In this document: positions 30,981-40,622 of the stretch, in pieces | How the letters are laid out: each line of letters starts with the position of its first letter | How positions within the stretch are numbered: the first letter of the stretch is position 1 | Assembly (NCBI GenBank): GCA_965223435.1 | Contig: CBDCWQ010000022.1 | Location: 434,001 to 498,000 of the forward strand | DNA from: CBDCWQ01 sp965223435 | Lineage (GTDB): Bacteria; Myxococcota; Kuafuiibacteriia; Kuafuiibacteriales; Kuafuiibacteriaceae | DNA: 64,000 nt | Reading direction: 5' to 3' | The notes under the pieces: generated by a model | The model's input: the letters and a program-made list of their open reading frames with translations, nothing else | Told to the model about the DNA's origin: nothing | Databases searched by the model: none | Program-made: the position numbers and the translations under genes

Positions 30981-32342
30981 ATGCCCTCAAAAGAGGCGCT
31001 TGCGGCCGTTCTTCAGACCGCTCAGAAGGTCATCGAAGATCAGGCTGTCGAGATCCACCATCTACAAAAGCAGTTGTTCGGACGGCGCTCGGAGAAGGCG
31101 CTTTGTGGCCAGCAGAGTCTCTTTGTCGACACGCTCGAAGCTGTAGCCTTGCGAACGCCGGAGCCTGAGCCAGAAGAAAAGGAAACGCCCGGGCCAAAGA
31201 AACGAAAAAGGAAGAAGCGGCGCGCTCCCCTCAAGCCCACACGCACCGAGAAGCTCTGTGTTGCTGACGATGACCGGCCCTGCCCTCAGTGCGGTGAGTC
31301 TCGGTGCACCATCGGTCACAACCGGAGTCTCGTTGTCGAGTATACACCACCGAAGTTTGAGGTCATCGAATACCTACGTGAAACCATCGCGTGCAGGTTG
31401 TGCGAAGGCGAAGTGAAAAAAGCTCCAGCGCCCTCAACCCATGCCCGGGACGGCGCTTGGCCGGGGCCAAGGCTTCTCGCTGCTCTGATAACAAACAAGA
31501 CGGTGGACGGGCTACCACTTCGTCGTACGCAGAAGATTTTCAGACGCGCCGGTGGCGATTTCGCAATCTCCACGCTCAGCCGTTGGGAAAGCTTTGGGCA
31601 CGAAATCCTCAAGCCGCTCTGTCATCGTATCACCGAGCTCGTCCGCAAGTCCGATATGATTCATCTCGATGATACATCGATTCGCGTCCGAGACCGAGAC
31701 GTCGAGGGCGGCGTGGTGAACGGGAAGATGTGGGTATTCGTGGGGCGGTACTTCGATCCCGGAGGCGACCTTTCGAAGACTTTGACCTATGTGGCTTACC
31801 AATACGCGCCCACGTGGGAGGCAGAGCATCCCGAGAAGTGGCTTCGTGACTCCAAAGCAATGCTTCAGGGCGATGCCTATCGCGGCTACGAACGGATCGC
31901 CGACGCGAACAGGGGTGATAAGGTTGGACGACTGCTCGCGGGATGCTGTATGCACGCACGTCGACCGTTCGTTCAAGCGCTCGAATTCGGAGATACCGCG
32001 GCGCGTCCTTTTGTCGATGCATTCCAGCGTATCTATCGAATTGAAGCACAGTGCAAAGAACATGCTTTGCTTGCGCCTCAGCGGCTTGAGCGACGGCGCA
32101 CCCAGAGTCTCCCCATTATGGAGGAAATCCTCGAGCACGCTGAGGCACTCAAGGCTATGCCTCTGCTCAAGCCTATGAAGCAAGGGGTGACCTATTTTAT
32201 CAATCAGTGGGACAAGCTCAGGCTTCCCTTTGCGATAGACGGCCGCCTCGAGATTGATAACGGGGAGGCAGAACGACGACTCCGTCGCATTGCCGTTTTG
32301 GTTTCATTATGCGGTACCTCCTTAAATACCTGGAATCTCTAA
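30981..32342 (+). CDS. tnpC: IS66 transposase TnpC, C-terminus cut off by the recombinase element
   Basis: ATG 30981. A coiled-coil (QKVIEDQAVEIHHLQKQLFG) and basic linker, a zinc-binding part (CPQCGESRC, CRLC) and the DDE catalytic core: Asp in MIHLDDTS (about 229), Asp in LQGDAYRGY (about 296), Glu in IDNGEAERRLRR (about 429). IS66-derived sequence ends at about 32298; the last residues (LVSLCGTSLNTWNL) come from the inserted element. The missing tail is at 34903. All three catalytic residues are before the break, so partial function cannot be excluded. Confidence 0.85.
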   Translation: MPSKEALAAVLQTAQKVIEDQAVEIHHLQKQLFGRRSEKALCGQQSLFVDTLEAVALRTPEPEPEEKETPGPKKRKRKKRRAPLKPTRTEKLCVADDDRPCPQCGESRCTIGHNRSLVVEYTPPKFEVIEYLRETIACRLCEGEVKKAPAPSTHARDGAWPGPRLLAALITNKTVDGLPLRRTQKIFRRAGGDFAISTLSRWESFGHEILKPLCHRITELVRKSDMIHLDDTSIRVRDRDVEGGVVNGKMWVFVGRYFDPGGDLSKTLTYVAYQYAPTWEAEHPEKWLRDSKAMLQGDAYRGYERIADANRGDKVGRLLAGCCMHARRPFVQALEFGDTAARPFVDAFQRIYRIEAQCKEHALLAPQRLERRRTQSLPIMEEILEHAEALKAMPLLKPMKQGVTYFINQWDKLRLPFAIDGRLEIDNGEAERRLRRIAVLVSLCGTSLNTWNL

Positions 32343-34406
32343 AGTTCGATCGTCACGGGAAATTCGACACGGGCGCCCTGCGCGCCTTTGCCGGTTCTTG
32401 AGGGCCTCTTGTACCTCGGGTTTTTCAAGATCAGTTGCCTGTATCTGCCAGGGAGCATCGAAGACGTGTTGCTTTGCGGGGAGAATTTTCTCCTGAATAA
32501 GCTTTCTGACCGCATGGGCACTGACCCCTAGTTTCTCAGCAGTTTCTGACATCGTGAGGCATTTTCCGTCCTTGATGGCGGATTCGTATCCTGGAATGCC
32601 TTTGCTGCGACGGAATTGAGATACCCTTCGTGCGTTCCAGGTGTGGCCGTACGGAGTCTTCGTCCCCATTCGGTTCAGTGTGGCTGCGATATGATCATCG
32701 GACCACCGGGTGCCCATCTGCCGAATGGTTTCCTCCACTTCAGGAGAATTTCGCATGGTGTGCTCTCCCGGTTTCGGTTTACGGACACGAAGCTCCGAAT
32801 GCCTTCCGCCACGCCAGTGAATAACAAGGACAATCTCCCTTGTGGAGTCATCGACGTCTACTAAGATCTCTTCGATGAGCGTTCGTATAAGTCTCTGTTT
32901 AGTGCGCTGCTCCGTAGTTGGTGCGGTCCACACTTTTTGAAGCTCATCGGCGAGCTTTAGGAGTTCCTCGCGTTTTGGTGGCACTATCGTTTGAGAACGC
33001 TTCTCGGTGATCTTTGCCTCGCACGAACGCAGTTTTTCGATCGCCGTATTCCATCGCGCCTCAAGCTCGGATGCGACAAGTCGATTGTCTGGATCTACGG
33101 ATTGATAACGACGCGCGGCGAGTCTCTCTTCGTATTCTGCTTGCTGGCGTTCCAGCTCATATGCTCGATGCCTCTCTTGGATTTGGAGCTCCGCATTCTG
33201 CTCGGCCATGATGGCCGCTTCTATCGCGAGTGGCTGGACCACGGCAAGGATCTCAGATCCCACTGCGAGATCCGGGCGACTGGCCCCAAATGTAATGCAC
33301 GGCTTAAGTCCCTGCATTTCGTTTCCACGCCGGCATGAGTAGCGGGGCTTGGGGATGCCTCTGCCTCCGTAGGAGACCTGGAGCATGCGACCGCAGCGGC
33401 GGCAGCGAAGGAGACCGGCCATAAGTGCCAACCCGCCACGGGCGGATTTTGCGGCACCGGAAGACTTCGAAAAACTGTTCTGAGATAGCCTCTTCTGAAT
33501 TCCTTCATGCTGCTCCCAGGAAACGTAGCCTTCGTGGTGGTCCCGAATAATGATCCAGTCTTCACGGGAGCGGGCCCGGCCGTATGACTTTCGGACCTGT
33601 CCATCCACGATTCTGGTCTGCACCTGAGATTTTCCGTACGCATACGCGCCAGCATAGAACGGATTCTGGAGCACCGAGATTACGTTGCGGTAGCACGGAG
33701 CGCGCCACGTCAAACGAGTGAGTTGCTTTGCGTCTGCGGGGCGAGGAAACACGATCCCCTCCTTGCGCATGTGGAGCAAGACTTGTCGCGCACTACCGTG
33801 ACGCTCAAACAGTCGGAAAACGGTTCGAATGACCTCCTGCACTCTTTGATCCGGATCCATAACCAGACCAGTGTCTCGCGGCCAAAGATACCCAACAGGA
33901 ACAGGCATTCGCAGTTCACCGCGTCGAGCCTTGGCCCTCGCAGCATCAAGAAGCCGACGTCGGAGCACCGTGAGTTCGAACTCACTCATCGTTCCTTTCA
34001 GTCCGAGGAGCAGCCGATCGTTGGGCATCTTTGGATTATAAACCCCGTCGGCATCGATGACGCGGGCATCAACGAGCGCACATAGTTCCATCAAGTGATG
34101 CCAATCGCGTCCATTGCGAGCCAAACGCGAAGCTTCGAGGCAGAACACTGCGCCGACGATGCCTTCGCAAATTTGGCCCACCAAATTTCGAAAACCAGGG
34201 CGCTCTACGGTGCCGCTGGCAGAGACACCGAGATCGGCATCGATGACAGCAACGTCCTTAAAACCATAGCTTTTTGCCAAGTCGACCAGCTCGTACTGCC
34301 TACGTTGGCTCTCGAGATTTTCGCTGACCTGAATACTGGTTGATTGCCGCACATAGACGATTGCTCGACGTCGAACGACATCCGAGGGAAGTTCACGAGG
34401 CTTCAT
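32322..34406 (-). CDS. large serine recombinase (copy 1)
   Basis: 694 codons from ATG 34406, with GGAGG six bases upstream. Order: resolvase catalytic domain with the nucleophile Ser22 in VYVRQS and the FCLEASRLARNGRDW and LRRRLLDAA motifs (residues about 12-165); Recombinase domain (about 185-300, GYLWPRDTG, PFYAGAYAYGK); zinc ribbon (LLRCRRCGRML ... YSCRRG); a long coiled coil (about 405-470); a C-terminal domain ending in a helix-turn-helix (TMSETAEKLGVSAHAVRKLI). The ATG overlaps the accessory gene stop by four bases (ATGA). About 85% identical by eye to copy 2 in the first 200 residues. Confidence 0.9.
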   Translation of the reverse strand: MKPRELPSDVVRRRAIVYVRQSTSIQVSENLESQRRQYELVDLAKSYGFKDVAVIDADLGVSASGTVERPGFRNLVGQICEGIVGAVFCLEASRLARNGRDWHHLMELCALVDARVIDADGVYNPKMPNDRLLLGLKGTMSEFELTVLRRRLLDAARAKARRGELRMPVPVGYLWPRDTGLVMDPDQRVQEVIRTVFRLFERHGSARQVLLHMRKEGIVFPRPADAKQLTRLTWRAPCYRNVISVLQNPFYAGAYAYGKSQVQTRIVDGQVRKSYGRARSREDWIIIRDHHEGYVSWEQHEGIQKRLSQNSFSKSSGAAKSARGGLALMAGLLRCRRCGRMLQVSYGGRGIPKPRYSCRRGNEMQGLKPCITFGASRPDLAVGSEILAVVQPLAIEAAIMAEQNAELQIQERHRAYELERQQAEYEERLAARRYQSVDPDNRLVASELEARWNTAIEKLRSCEAKITEKRSQTIVPPKREELLKLADELQKVWTAPTTEQRTKQRLIRTLIEEILVDVDDSTREIVLVIHWRGGRHSELRVRKPKPGEHTMRNSPEVEETIRQMGTRWSDDHIAATLNRMGTKTPYGHTWNARRVSQFRRSKGIPGYESAIKDGKCLTMSETAEKLGVSAHAVRKLIQEKILPAKQHVFDAPWQIQATDLEKPEVQEALKNRQRRAGRPCRISRDDRTLEIPGI

Positions 34407-34898
34407 TGCGCACCTCCGCTCTTACTTTGAATCCGCTGGCCTCCAGCAAGAGCCTCGCCAGAACTTCGACCGTCATCTTTTGGTATGCGAAATCCAGATT
34501 TTCGATAGGGATCGTGGTGTTGAACAGCGGAAGCTGTGTTACTTTGTTCCCCGCATGATTCGCGGTGGGTTGATTCGGCATTGGAGTCCTCCTTCGGTGG
34601 ATTCTTGCTCCCTGCCGTTCCCGGATCGAGTCTTACGGCCGACACCAGCTTCTCTAGCTCCAGCAACGCGACCAGCGAGGCCTGGCGCCTCCCTAGCTTC
34701 ATCCCCTCGCAGGTCGCTACCTCGAACATCCAGCGCGGAATCACCACTCCAGAGTCGTCTGGAAGGAAGCAGACGTAAACTCTCTCTCCTCGCCGTACCT
34801 CCTCGTAGGCAACGTCAACTTCATTGCCGAACATTGGGTGCCACGGGTACGTGACACGTGCTCTAAATCCGATATGGGCACAATGGCCTTGGACCTGC
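34403..34898 (-). CDS. recombinase-associated accessory protein (HPxHPxFG type), start lost at the element end
   Basis: The first usual start in frame is ATG 34834 (MFGNEVDVAYEEV), but the conserved family motif YPWHPMFG extends upstream of it and the frame is open to the element edge at 34898 without ATG, GTG or TTG. Compared with copy 2, this upstream part keeps RKQxQxHxAHxxF, AR and YPWHP with mostly third-base changes, so it is coding. The rest: VYVCFLPDDSGVVIPRWMF, MKLGRRQASLVALLELEKL, then a Ser/Asn-rich tail. Stop overlaps the recombinase ATG. In a circle it would begin MKPKQVQ behind a Shine-Dalgarno. Function unknown; its constant pairing suggests a role in recombination. Confidence 0.7.
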
Positions 34899-35214
34899 TT
34901 CCGGAAGAAAGTCCTGGCTCTTTGCTGGCTCCAGGGGAGGCGCCGAGCGATTCGCCGATGTCCTTTCGGTTGTCTCCACCGCCGACGCGGCAGGCGTCGA
35001 TTGTGGAAAGTACCTTCCTAGCATCATCGCCAACATCGACACTTGGCCGAACCGGGAGCTCGATCAGCTCTTGCCAGCCAACTGGCAAACCGCGCTCGAA
35101 GATTTCCTTCGCGAGAATAACCTTCAGAACTCCACACCTGCTGCACATTGGGCGCAGACCTCAACGTTACACCATGAAGCGGGCCCGGCTAGACGCCCCA
35201 AAAAGAACAGTTAC
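34899..35214 (+). pseudogene. tnpC: IS66 tnpC, C-terminal piece and right end
   Basis: From 34903 the frame reads GRKSWLFAGSRGGAERFADV, AGVDCGKYLPSIIANIDTWP and ELDQLLPANWQTALEDFL, exactly what follows the catalytic Glu region in IS66 transposases. It has no start. The frame shows no stop before the inverted repeat ending at 35214. Confidence 0.85.
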
Positions 35215-35985
35215 CTTTTTGATCAGAAGAGGCTGGACCCAAAGCCCTCGGGCATGGGCATCGGCCACAGCCCCGGTCTGGTAAGCTGGATCACCATCGG
35301 GTTCTTGGTACTCGAAACTCATGTAGTTGCCGGAAACGTCGGTGACCTTGGACACGCCCCAGGCCAAGATCCAAGGCGGGTTGGAGGCGCCGGCCACGGC
35401 GTCGAGCGAGCGTCCATAGTCGAAGGTGAGACGCGATTTGGTATGGGCTTGAACCCAAGTCGGCCCGCGACTCCAGCCCTTGAGAACCCGAATCCGGGAG
35501 AAGGTATCGACCTCCGTACGATACTCAGAGCGCACAGCACCATATCGACCGGAAACAAGCTGCAGGCGTTGCCCGTCCAGCGTCATTCGATCGAGATGGT
35601 CAAAGTCCACAGCATCAATAGTCCCGTCATGGAGTCGAGTCGATGGGGACCGAAGGATGGTCGAAAGCCCCTCCAGTCGGAACCCCTGTCCCAAAACCCC
35701 ATTCTTCGCCTGGCTGCTGTACACGATTCGAAGCTTGGGTTCGACGCCCTTTCTGCCCGGCGGGACCTGAATAGGCATCTGGTAAGTCGCGGCGCCTTGA
35801 CTGTTCACCTTCAATTCACCCGGCGAGGCTCCCACCAACGCCTCTCCCGCCGGCTCCCAACTCCTGGGGTCGTCGAAGTGCGCGCCATCGATCCGCGTGA
35901 CCTGTCCTTCACCCGAGTCAGAACTACAGGCCAAAGTCGCCGAGAGTCCGCCGAAAGAAAAAAGAACCGTTAGCGCGCGACCCAT
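35167..35985 (-). pseudogene. SpvB-like (RHS/Tc-toxin B type) lipoprotein, truncated by IS66
   Basis: ATG 35985 gives a lipoprotein signal (LFSFGGLSATLACSSDSG). The body is the N-terminal SpvB domain: GAATYQMPIQVPPGR, EPKLRIVYSSQ, GVLGQGFRLEGLSTI, RMTLDGQRLQLVSG, SEYRTEVDTFSRI, SGNYMSFEYQ. Complete proteins of this kind continue for 1000-2000 residues with FG-GAP and RHS repeats. Here the native sequence ends at 35215 and the last 16 codons are IS66 DNA. The continuation is not found beyond the left IS end, so the rest of the gene was deleted or moved. Confidence 0.8.
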
Positions 35986-36713
35986 CAAGGCTCGCGCCGC
36001 CCTCCGGTGCTTCGTGGGAGACTCGGTCTCGGTCTCAAGGAGATTGTGGGGGGGGCTTGGGTGCTCCAAGAAGAAGTTTTTCTCCGCATTGGCTTGGACA
36101 AATGCAAGACAAGGGCCACCCAAGTAAGTCCCGTGTACGCCTGCGATATTGAGCCGTCAGATATTGCGCCGCCGGACCCAACGGGATCGATCAGAGCCCA
36201 AGTGGGCTGAGATCAGCCCACCGCGGTGGCCTAGGAGCCCCCTGGATCGCAATGGCATGGTGAGGGTCGCTGACCAGAGTCTGATTTCGAAACTTCTCAC
36301 CTCCCTCGGCAAGAACTCAGATTCGTCATCAACACGCCCACGCCTCTTACGCTTTCTCTTTTGCTTGAACAGGCCATTTTGCTTCATAAGCGTGTCACGG
36401 TGGTGTACGACGGTAACGGCAAGAGCTCCGATTGTTTTTCGGACTGGGCCACCAAGTTGTCGTAATGAAGTTGGTAGCTCCAACGCGGATGGTGCTGGTG
36501 TGGCTTGCGTAAAACCTGTTCCACCGCAACCGAGACTGAAGATTGCTTACCCGTGTGAGAGGGGACTTTGCGAGCTAAACAAGCTCTCATTGAGCTCTGG
36601 ACATTGAGTGCAACCAAGAGTCGTCGGTCGTGGCACGAATTCCCTGCTCCCTGTTTGGGGATGATCGCAGATCTCATTCTCGAGAATCTTGCCCTACGGC
36701 AGCAGCTCACAGT
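35986..36713. other. about 730 bp holding IS and gene scraps
   Basis: At 36670-36716 (plus) ADLILENLALRQQLTV and a stop match the start of the rve-type transposase at 26539. At 36308-36466 a plus-strand frame (ELRFVINTPTPLTLSLLLEQ, VVYDGNGKSSDCFSDW) looks coding and could be the end of a lost secreted protein. Nothing else is supported. Confidence 0.4.
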
Positions 36714-39700
36714 CTAAGGAGAAAATCCAGCTCGGATGTACGCATTGACAACGTATGCGGTGTAATCCTCCGGCCACTGCCCCGAGGAACGATTGCGCAC
36801 GACTTCCAGAAAAGCCTCCAGACTTTCAATTTTGCCCAGTGAGGCGTGGTAGCTGGCAACACTGCGTTCCGGCTCTGGCCAGTTCGGATCAAACATGTCG
36901 CCGATACCTCCGCCCCAGTCGTACTGAATGTTGCTGATATAATTCACGTCTGACTTATCGGCGATTCCCTTCTTAATGCCATCCTCCAAGCGATGGGCAA
37001 CGATGTTTCTTTCCACGGTAAACACGCCAGAATCGGTCACCCCAATGCCCAGACCATATACGGCAGCGGTTTGTGGATTTGTGTCATCATCGGGATCCAT
37101 CCGCTTGCCCTCCAGAATTACATTGTTGCGCGCATGGGCGAAGACCCCCGCGGGCAACGGGTTGCTCCCCCCGATCAAGAGTCCGATCGTATTTCGGACA
37201 AAAAGATTGTTTTCAAACAGCCCCCCAGATCGCCCCTGAAGCCCATGACTCGCGGCCCGAGTAAACATATTCCCTCGAACAATCGTGTTCTTGCCATCTT
37301 GGCCAGACTGAAGATAGATGTTGTGGCCGTACATGCCTGCACCGGCGTCCACCACTTCCTCATTCCATCCATTGTGATCAAAAACATTTTCCTCGATGAG
37401 CAACCCATCACGAATTCCACTCGCGTAGAGTCCCTGGGCCTTACCCGTCTTGCTGTGGGAAGAGTTGGGGGCCCATGCATCCAGCACAATGTTGCGTCGC
37501 AATCGAATGTTCGAATAGTGAAATCCGTTGTGACTCTGAACAGTCAATTGCATATAGCGAAATTTATTGTCCTCGATCAGAATATTACTGCCACCACCTA
37601 CCAACCGCAGCCCCCTCAGGACAGCCGAGCCATGAAACGCGGGATCGTGCGGATCCATGCCCGCCGCAATCAGCGACAGTCCAACCACTGCAATATGAGA
37701 ACGCGCCTGACTCCCGTGACCAATGAAGGCTTCCAACAACTTGATGTGGGGCCGACGAGTAGAGGAGCCATAGCTCGCAATCACGATGGGGTGGTCTTTG
37801 TCCCGCCCGGACTTGAATTTACTCAAACCTGAGTTCAGTTCAGTGCCCCACACATCGCCGCGCTTTAAGAGCAAGAAATCATGGTAGCCGTGTCGGACCA
37901 GACTCGCACCCTTGGTAATCGTCTTGACGGGCCGGTCCGGCGATCGACCATCATTGTTGTCATCGCCGTCTGAGCTGCTCACGTAAATGATCAAGCTGTC
38001 GTTGCTGGGCTCGAAGACCGTCCAACCATTGTCGATCGCCATAGCTGCCGGATTGCCCTCGGTGTTGTCTTCAGCGCTGTAGCAACCCATATCGTATTGC
38101 CAATCCACGAGCCCATCGCCGTCATTGTCGATGCCGTCGTTGCATTGGCCGCTTGGCGCGACGCAACCTTTCGTATCAAAACGACACTCGCCGTCGCACA
38201 TCAGTTCGCCACCAGAAAAGCCGAGTGTACGGCAGTCGGTGCCCGACGGAAGAATAATGTCGCAGTCTTCGCCGGCTTCGATCACGCCGTTGGCGCATTC
38301 CGATGGATTCGAAGGTGGAGGGGGAGGCGGGCGCGAAGGTGGTTCAGCCTCGGTAGACGCCAACTGCGCGATCTCATCTTCGGTGACCGCTCGGTTGTAG
38401 ATCCGAACGTCGTCGATCTCACCACGCCACGGTGCCGATGTCGCAGCCGGTGGATTTCCACCTATCCAGCAAGAAAGGCCGCTGCGAAACGTCAAGTTTC
38501 CGCTCTTTGAGGTCTGACCCACCAAAGTACCATTTTGGTAAAGACGCATCGATGACCCATCGTACACCGCTGCCACGTGTACCCACTCATTTTCAGTTAC
38601 TTCCCCCGACGATGCGATCAGCGTCTTTGTAGCCCCCTCGGTACGGAGACGAAACCGAAGACGCGTTTGGTCACCGCTTTTGAGCGTACTCACCATGAAA
38701 TCATGATCTTGTTCACTCTTGCCCCCGGCCTGAGAGACAATCCGACAGTCATGGTACTTCGTTGAGCAGTTTGCAAGATCTACCGAACGGAACGACGCAG
38801 ACAAAGTCAGCGCTTCGCCGGAAAATTCCAACGATCCCACATTCACATGATCGTCTACACCATCCATTGATATTCCCCGGTCTGACCAAACCGCCCCATT
38901 CTTTAGAAGGCCGGTCTGACCATTGCCGGTGGTGTCCGCAGTGGTCTGCCCAGTCCCCTCGTCCATCGGCCAATGCGCTACCAAGCTCGGATCGACCGTC
39001 GGGTGTACGGTAATCGAAACGCGGGCCCGGGCGGTTCCTCCCCAGCTATCATCCACTTCAAACTCAAAGCTGTCGGAGCCGCTGAAATGAACGTCTGCCG
39101 TATAGATTTGTTCAGGCCCTTGACCGGCCAGCCGACCATGGGCGGGTGCCGACACAATGCGGTAGATCAATGGGTCACCGTCAGCGTCGGTGGCTTTTAA
39201 CACCACGGACGTGGCCATGCCCGCCTCGACTTCCACCGATGCATCATGGGCGACCGGTGCCTGGTTGGGCGGTGGCACAACACCCGACGCAAGCGTTTTG
39301 ATCTCTTCGGCGCCCAGCGCTCGCCGATAGATTCGGACGTCGTCAATCGCACCATTCCACGGACGCGTGCTGCCACTGGGCGGGTTTCCGCCGATCCATA
39401 GTGGCGCCGCCGCTTGGAACGTGAGTAATCCGCTCTTGGCGGCCTGTCCCACCAATACGCCGTCTTGGTAGAGACGCATCGATAAACCGTCATACACCGC
39501 CGCCGCATGTACCCACCGACCTTCGGCAATCGTTCCGGAAGAAGCCACCAACGTGCCGGTTGTCCCCCCGGCCTTGAGACGAAACCGAAGCCCGGTCCGA
39601 CGGCTCTTTTTGAAGGTGCTGAGCATTAAGTCATGGGATTGCTCTTGCGTACCCATTGCCTTAGAAAAAATCCGGCAATCGTCGTATCTTGAACCGCAGT

Positions 39701-40034
39701 TGGCCAGATCATCAGACCGAAACCATGCCGATAAGCTTAGTTGTTCACCCGTGATCGTCCACGCACCCAGATCGACGTAGTCGTCCACACCGTCGAATGT
39801 CAGCCCCCGATCACCCCACTCGGGACCGTTCACCAAAGTGCCCACGTGCCCGTGTCCCGATGCATCCACGGTGGTGTCGCCCGTTCCCTCATCCATGGGC
39901 CAGTGCGCCACCAACTCGGCCGACAAAGGATCGACGCCCAGAGCCCGGGTCCCTTCCATCTGACACGCCGAAAGGCCGAGGGCACTACACCACACCATGT
40001 AAGCCATTGAGTGACACAAGCTCCGAGTTCTCAT
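36714..40034 (-). CDS. LamG / Ig-like / beta-helix lipoprotein
   Basis: 1106 codons from ATG 40034, giving a lipoprotein signal (YMVWCSALGLSACQME). Domains: LamG (residues about 40-250, HWPMDEGTGDT, FDGVDDYVDLG, IDDVRIYRRAL), a bacterial Ig/cadherin-like unit (about 255-345, ATDADGDPL), a second LamG (about 350-560), a Pro-rich linker and Cys-rich calcium-stalk (NPSECANGVIEAGEDCD, CNDGIDNDGDGLVDW), then a right-handed beta-helix of the pectate-lyase type (about 680-1100, YVSSSDGDDNNDGRSPDRPV, repeated N-rich turns such as NILIEDNKFRY). It probably binds and perhaps cleaves a polysaccharide at the surface. Intact. Confidence 0.85.
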   Translation of the reverse strand: MRTRSLCHSMAYMVWCSALGLSACQMEGTRALGVDPLSAELVAHWPMDEGTGDTTVDASGHGHVGTLVNGPEWGDRGLTFDGVDDYVDLGAWTITGEQLSLSAWFRSDDLANCGSRYDDCRIFSKAMGTQEQSHDLMLSTFKKSRRTGLRFRLKAGGTTGTLVASSGTIAEGRWVHAAAVYDGLSMRLYQDGVLVGQAAKSGLLTFQAAAPLWIGGNPPSGSTRPWNGAIDDVRIYRRALGAEEIKTLASGVVPPPNQAPVAHDASVEVEAGMATSVVLKATDADGDPLIYRIVSAPAHGRLAGQGPEQIYTADVHFSGSDSFEFEVDDSWGGTARARVSITVHPTVDPSLVAHWPMDEGTGQTTADTTGNGQTGLLKNGAVWSDRGISMDGVDDHVNVGSLEFSGEALTLSASFRSVDLANCSTKYHDCRIVSQAGGKSEQDHDFMVSTLKSGDQTRLRFRLRTEGATKTLIASSGEVTENEWVHVAAVYDGSSMRLYQNGTLVGQTSKSGNLTFRSGLSCWIGGNPPAATSAPWRGEIDDVRIYNRAVTEDEIAQLASTEAEPPSRPPPPPPSNPSECANGVIEAGEDCDIILPSGTDCRTLGFSGGELMCDGECRFDTKGCVAPSGQCNDGIDNDGDGLVDWQYDMGCYSAEDNTEGNPAAMAIDNGWTVFEPSNDSLIIYVSSSDGDDNNDGRSPDRPVKTITKGASLVRHGYHDFLLLKRGDVWGTELNSGLSKFKSGRDKDHPIVIASYGSSTRRPHIKLLEAFIGHGSQARSHIAVVGLSLIAAGMDPHDPAFHGSAVLRGLRLVGGGSNILIEDNKFRYMQLTVQSHNGFHYSNIRLRRNIVLDAWAPNSSHSKTGKAQGLYASGIRDGLLIEENVFDHNGWNEEVVDAGAGMYGHNIYLQSGQDGKNTIVRGNMFTRAASHGLQGRSGGLFENNLFVRNTIGLLIGGSNPLPAGVFAHARNNVILEGKRMDPDDDTNPQTAAVYGLGIGVTDSGVFTVERNIVAHRLEDGIKKGIADKSDVNYISNIQYDWGGGIGDMFDPNWPEPERSVASYHASLGKIESLEAFLEVVRNRSSGQWPEDYTAYVVNAYIRAGFSP

Positions 40035-40340
40035 CCCCTTGGTGGAAGCAAGAATTATTCCAATCCATCTAGAGCAAACTTCGCGTGACAATTGGTCCGA
40101 AAAGTCGACAAATACGTTGTGTAATGGTGGAAGGGGTCATCACCTGCTTCTGCCCGGTGCAAGAGCATAAATGTATGATGAGGTGTTCGTCGTAATCCGC
40201 GATAAGTCCGAGACTATCGAGATCACTGTCATTCTCGACCACGTACAATGGTCCTACGTTCGAATGGGTGCATCGGAGCCCTTGTCACCAACACTTGGTT
40301 GTCCGTAGCGGTTGTAGCCCCAGCACCACACGTGGCCGAG
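40035..40340. other. 306 bp without a supported gene
   Basis: Upstream region of the LamG lipoprotein, followed by sequence I cannot assign. Confidence 0.5.
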
Positions 40341-40622
40341 TCGATTCCTGCCGGGCCTCGCGCTGCGGCTCGAAGGCAACTACAGCCGCGGCCGGGCCCT
40401 CGCCAATCGCGGTTTGACCCAAGGGCCGATCTCTTTGCCCCACCGTCCAGCTATGTCCTCTTCGGCGCGGGTGTCAGCACAGAGATGGCCCTTAGTCGCC
40501 CGGACCCACAGCGCCTCCGCATCTCGATCGAAGCCTCGAACCTTCTCAACGCACGCTACCATGATTACACCAGTCTCCTCCGCTACTTTGCAGACGAGCC
40601 CGGCCGTCAGATCACATGGCTT
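40341..40622 (+). pseudogene. TonB-dependent receptor, C-terminal scrap
   Basis: Two frames carry receptor-like pieces: ALRLEGNYSRGRALANRGL, then after a shift SSYVLFGAGVSTEMALS, LRISIEASNLLNARYHDY and RYFADEPGRQITW. The NLLxxRYxDYxSxLRYFADEPGR pattern is that of the last strands of outer-membrane TonB receptors. The final strand and all upstream parts are missing, and the end runs into the parE remnant. Confidence 0.65.

Larger units (their letters stand above)
32297..34898 (-). mobile_element. serine-recombinase element inside tnpC (copy 1)
   Basis: 2602 bp between two pieces of tnpC. Both junctions contain TT (32297-32298; 34899-34900) that could be the two-base crossover core. It holds two coupled minus-strand genes: accessory protein, then recombinase. 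After the recombinase stop the element carries GGAGGTACCGCATAATGAAACC, a ribosome site and ATG with nothing to translate in the integrated state. A GG pair (32300; 34903) is also shared, but joining there leaves both affected frames shifted. Confidence 0.8.
30108..35214 (+). mobile_element. IS66-family element copy 1, with a nested serine-recombinase element
   Basis: Left end GTAACTGTTCTTTCTGGGGCG (30108) and right end, read inward, GTAACTGTTCTTTTTGGGGCG (35214), form terminal inverted repeats starting GTAA as usual for IS66. Inside are tnpA, tnpB and tnpC, the last split by 2602 bp of foreign DNA. No 8-bp target duplication is present (gtagtatt versus cttttt), so one flank has been rearranged since insertion. 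The right end lies inside an SpvB-like gene. Confidence 0.9.

Noticed and set aside
32300..34904. GG dinucleotide as the crossover core of the recombinase element
   Set aside because: Present at both junctions, but excision through it leaves tnpC and the accessory gene both out of frame; TT fits both. Not excluded experimentally.
34741..35148. Minus-strand ORF across the tnpC tail and element edge
   Set aside because: Antisense to the tnpC C-terminal piece, with no conservation beyond that implied by tnpC.
35071..35973. Long plus-strand frame after IS66 copy 1
   Set aside because: After the IS end it runs antisense through the SpvB-like gene, whose minus-strand protein is clearly recognisable.
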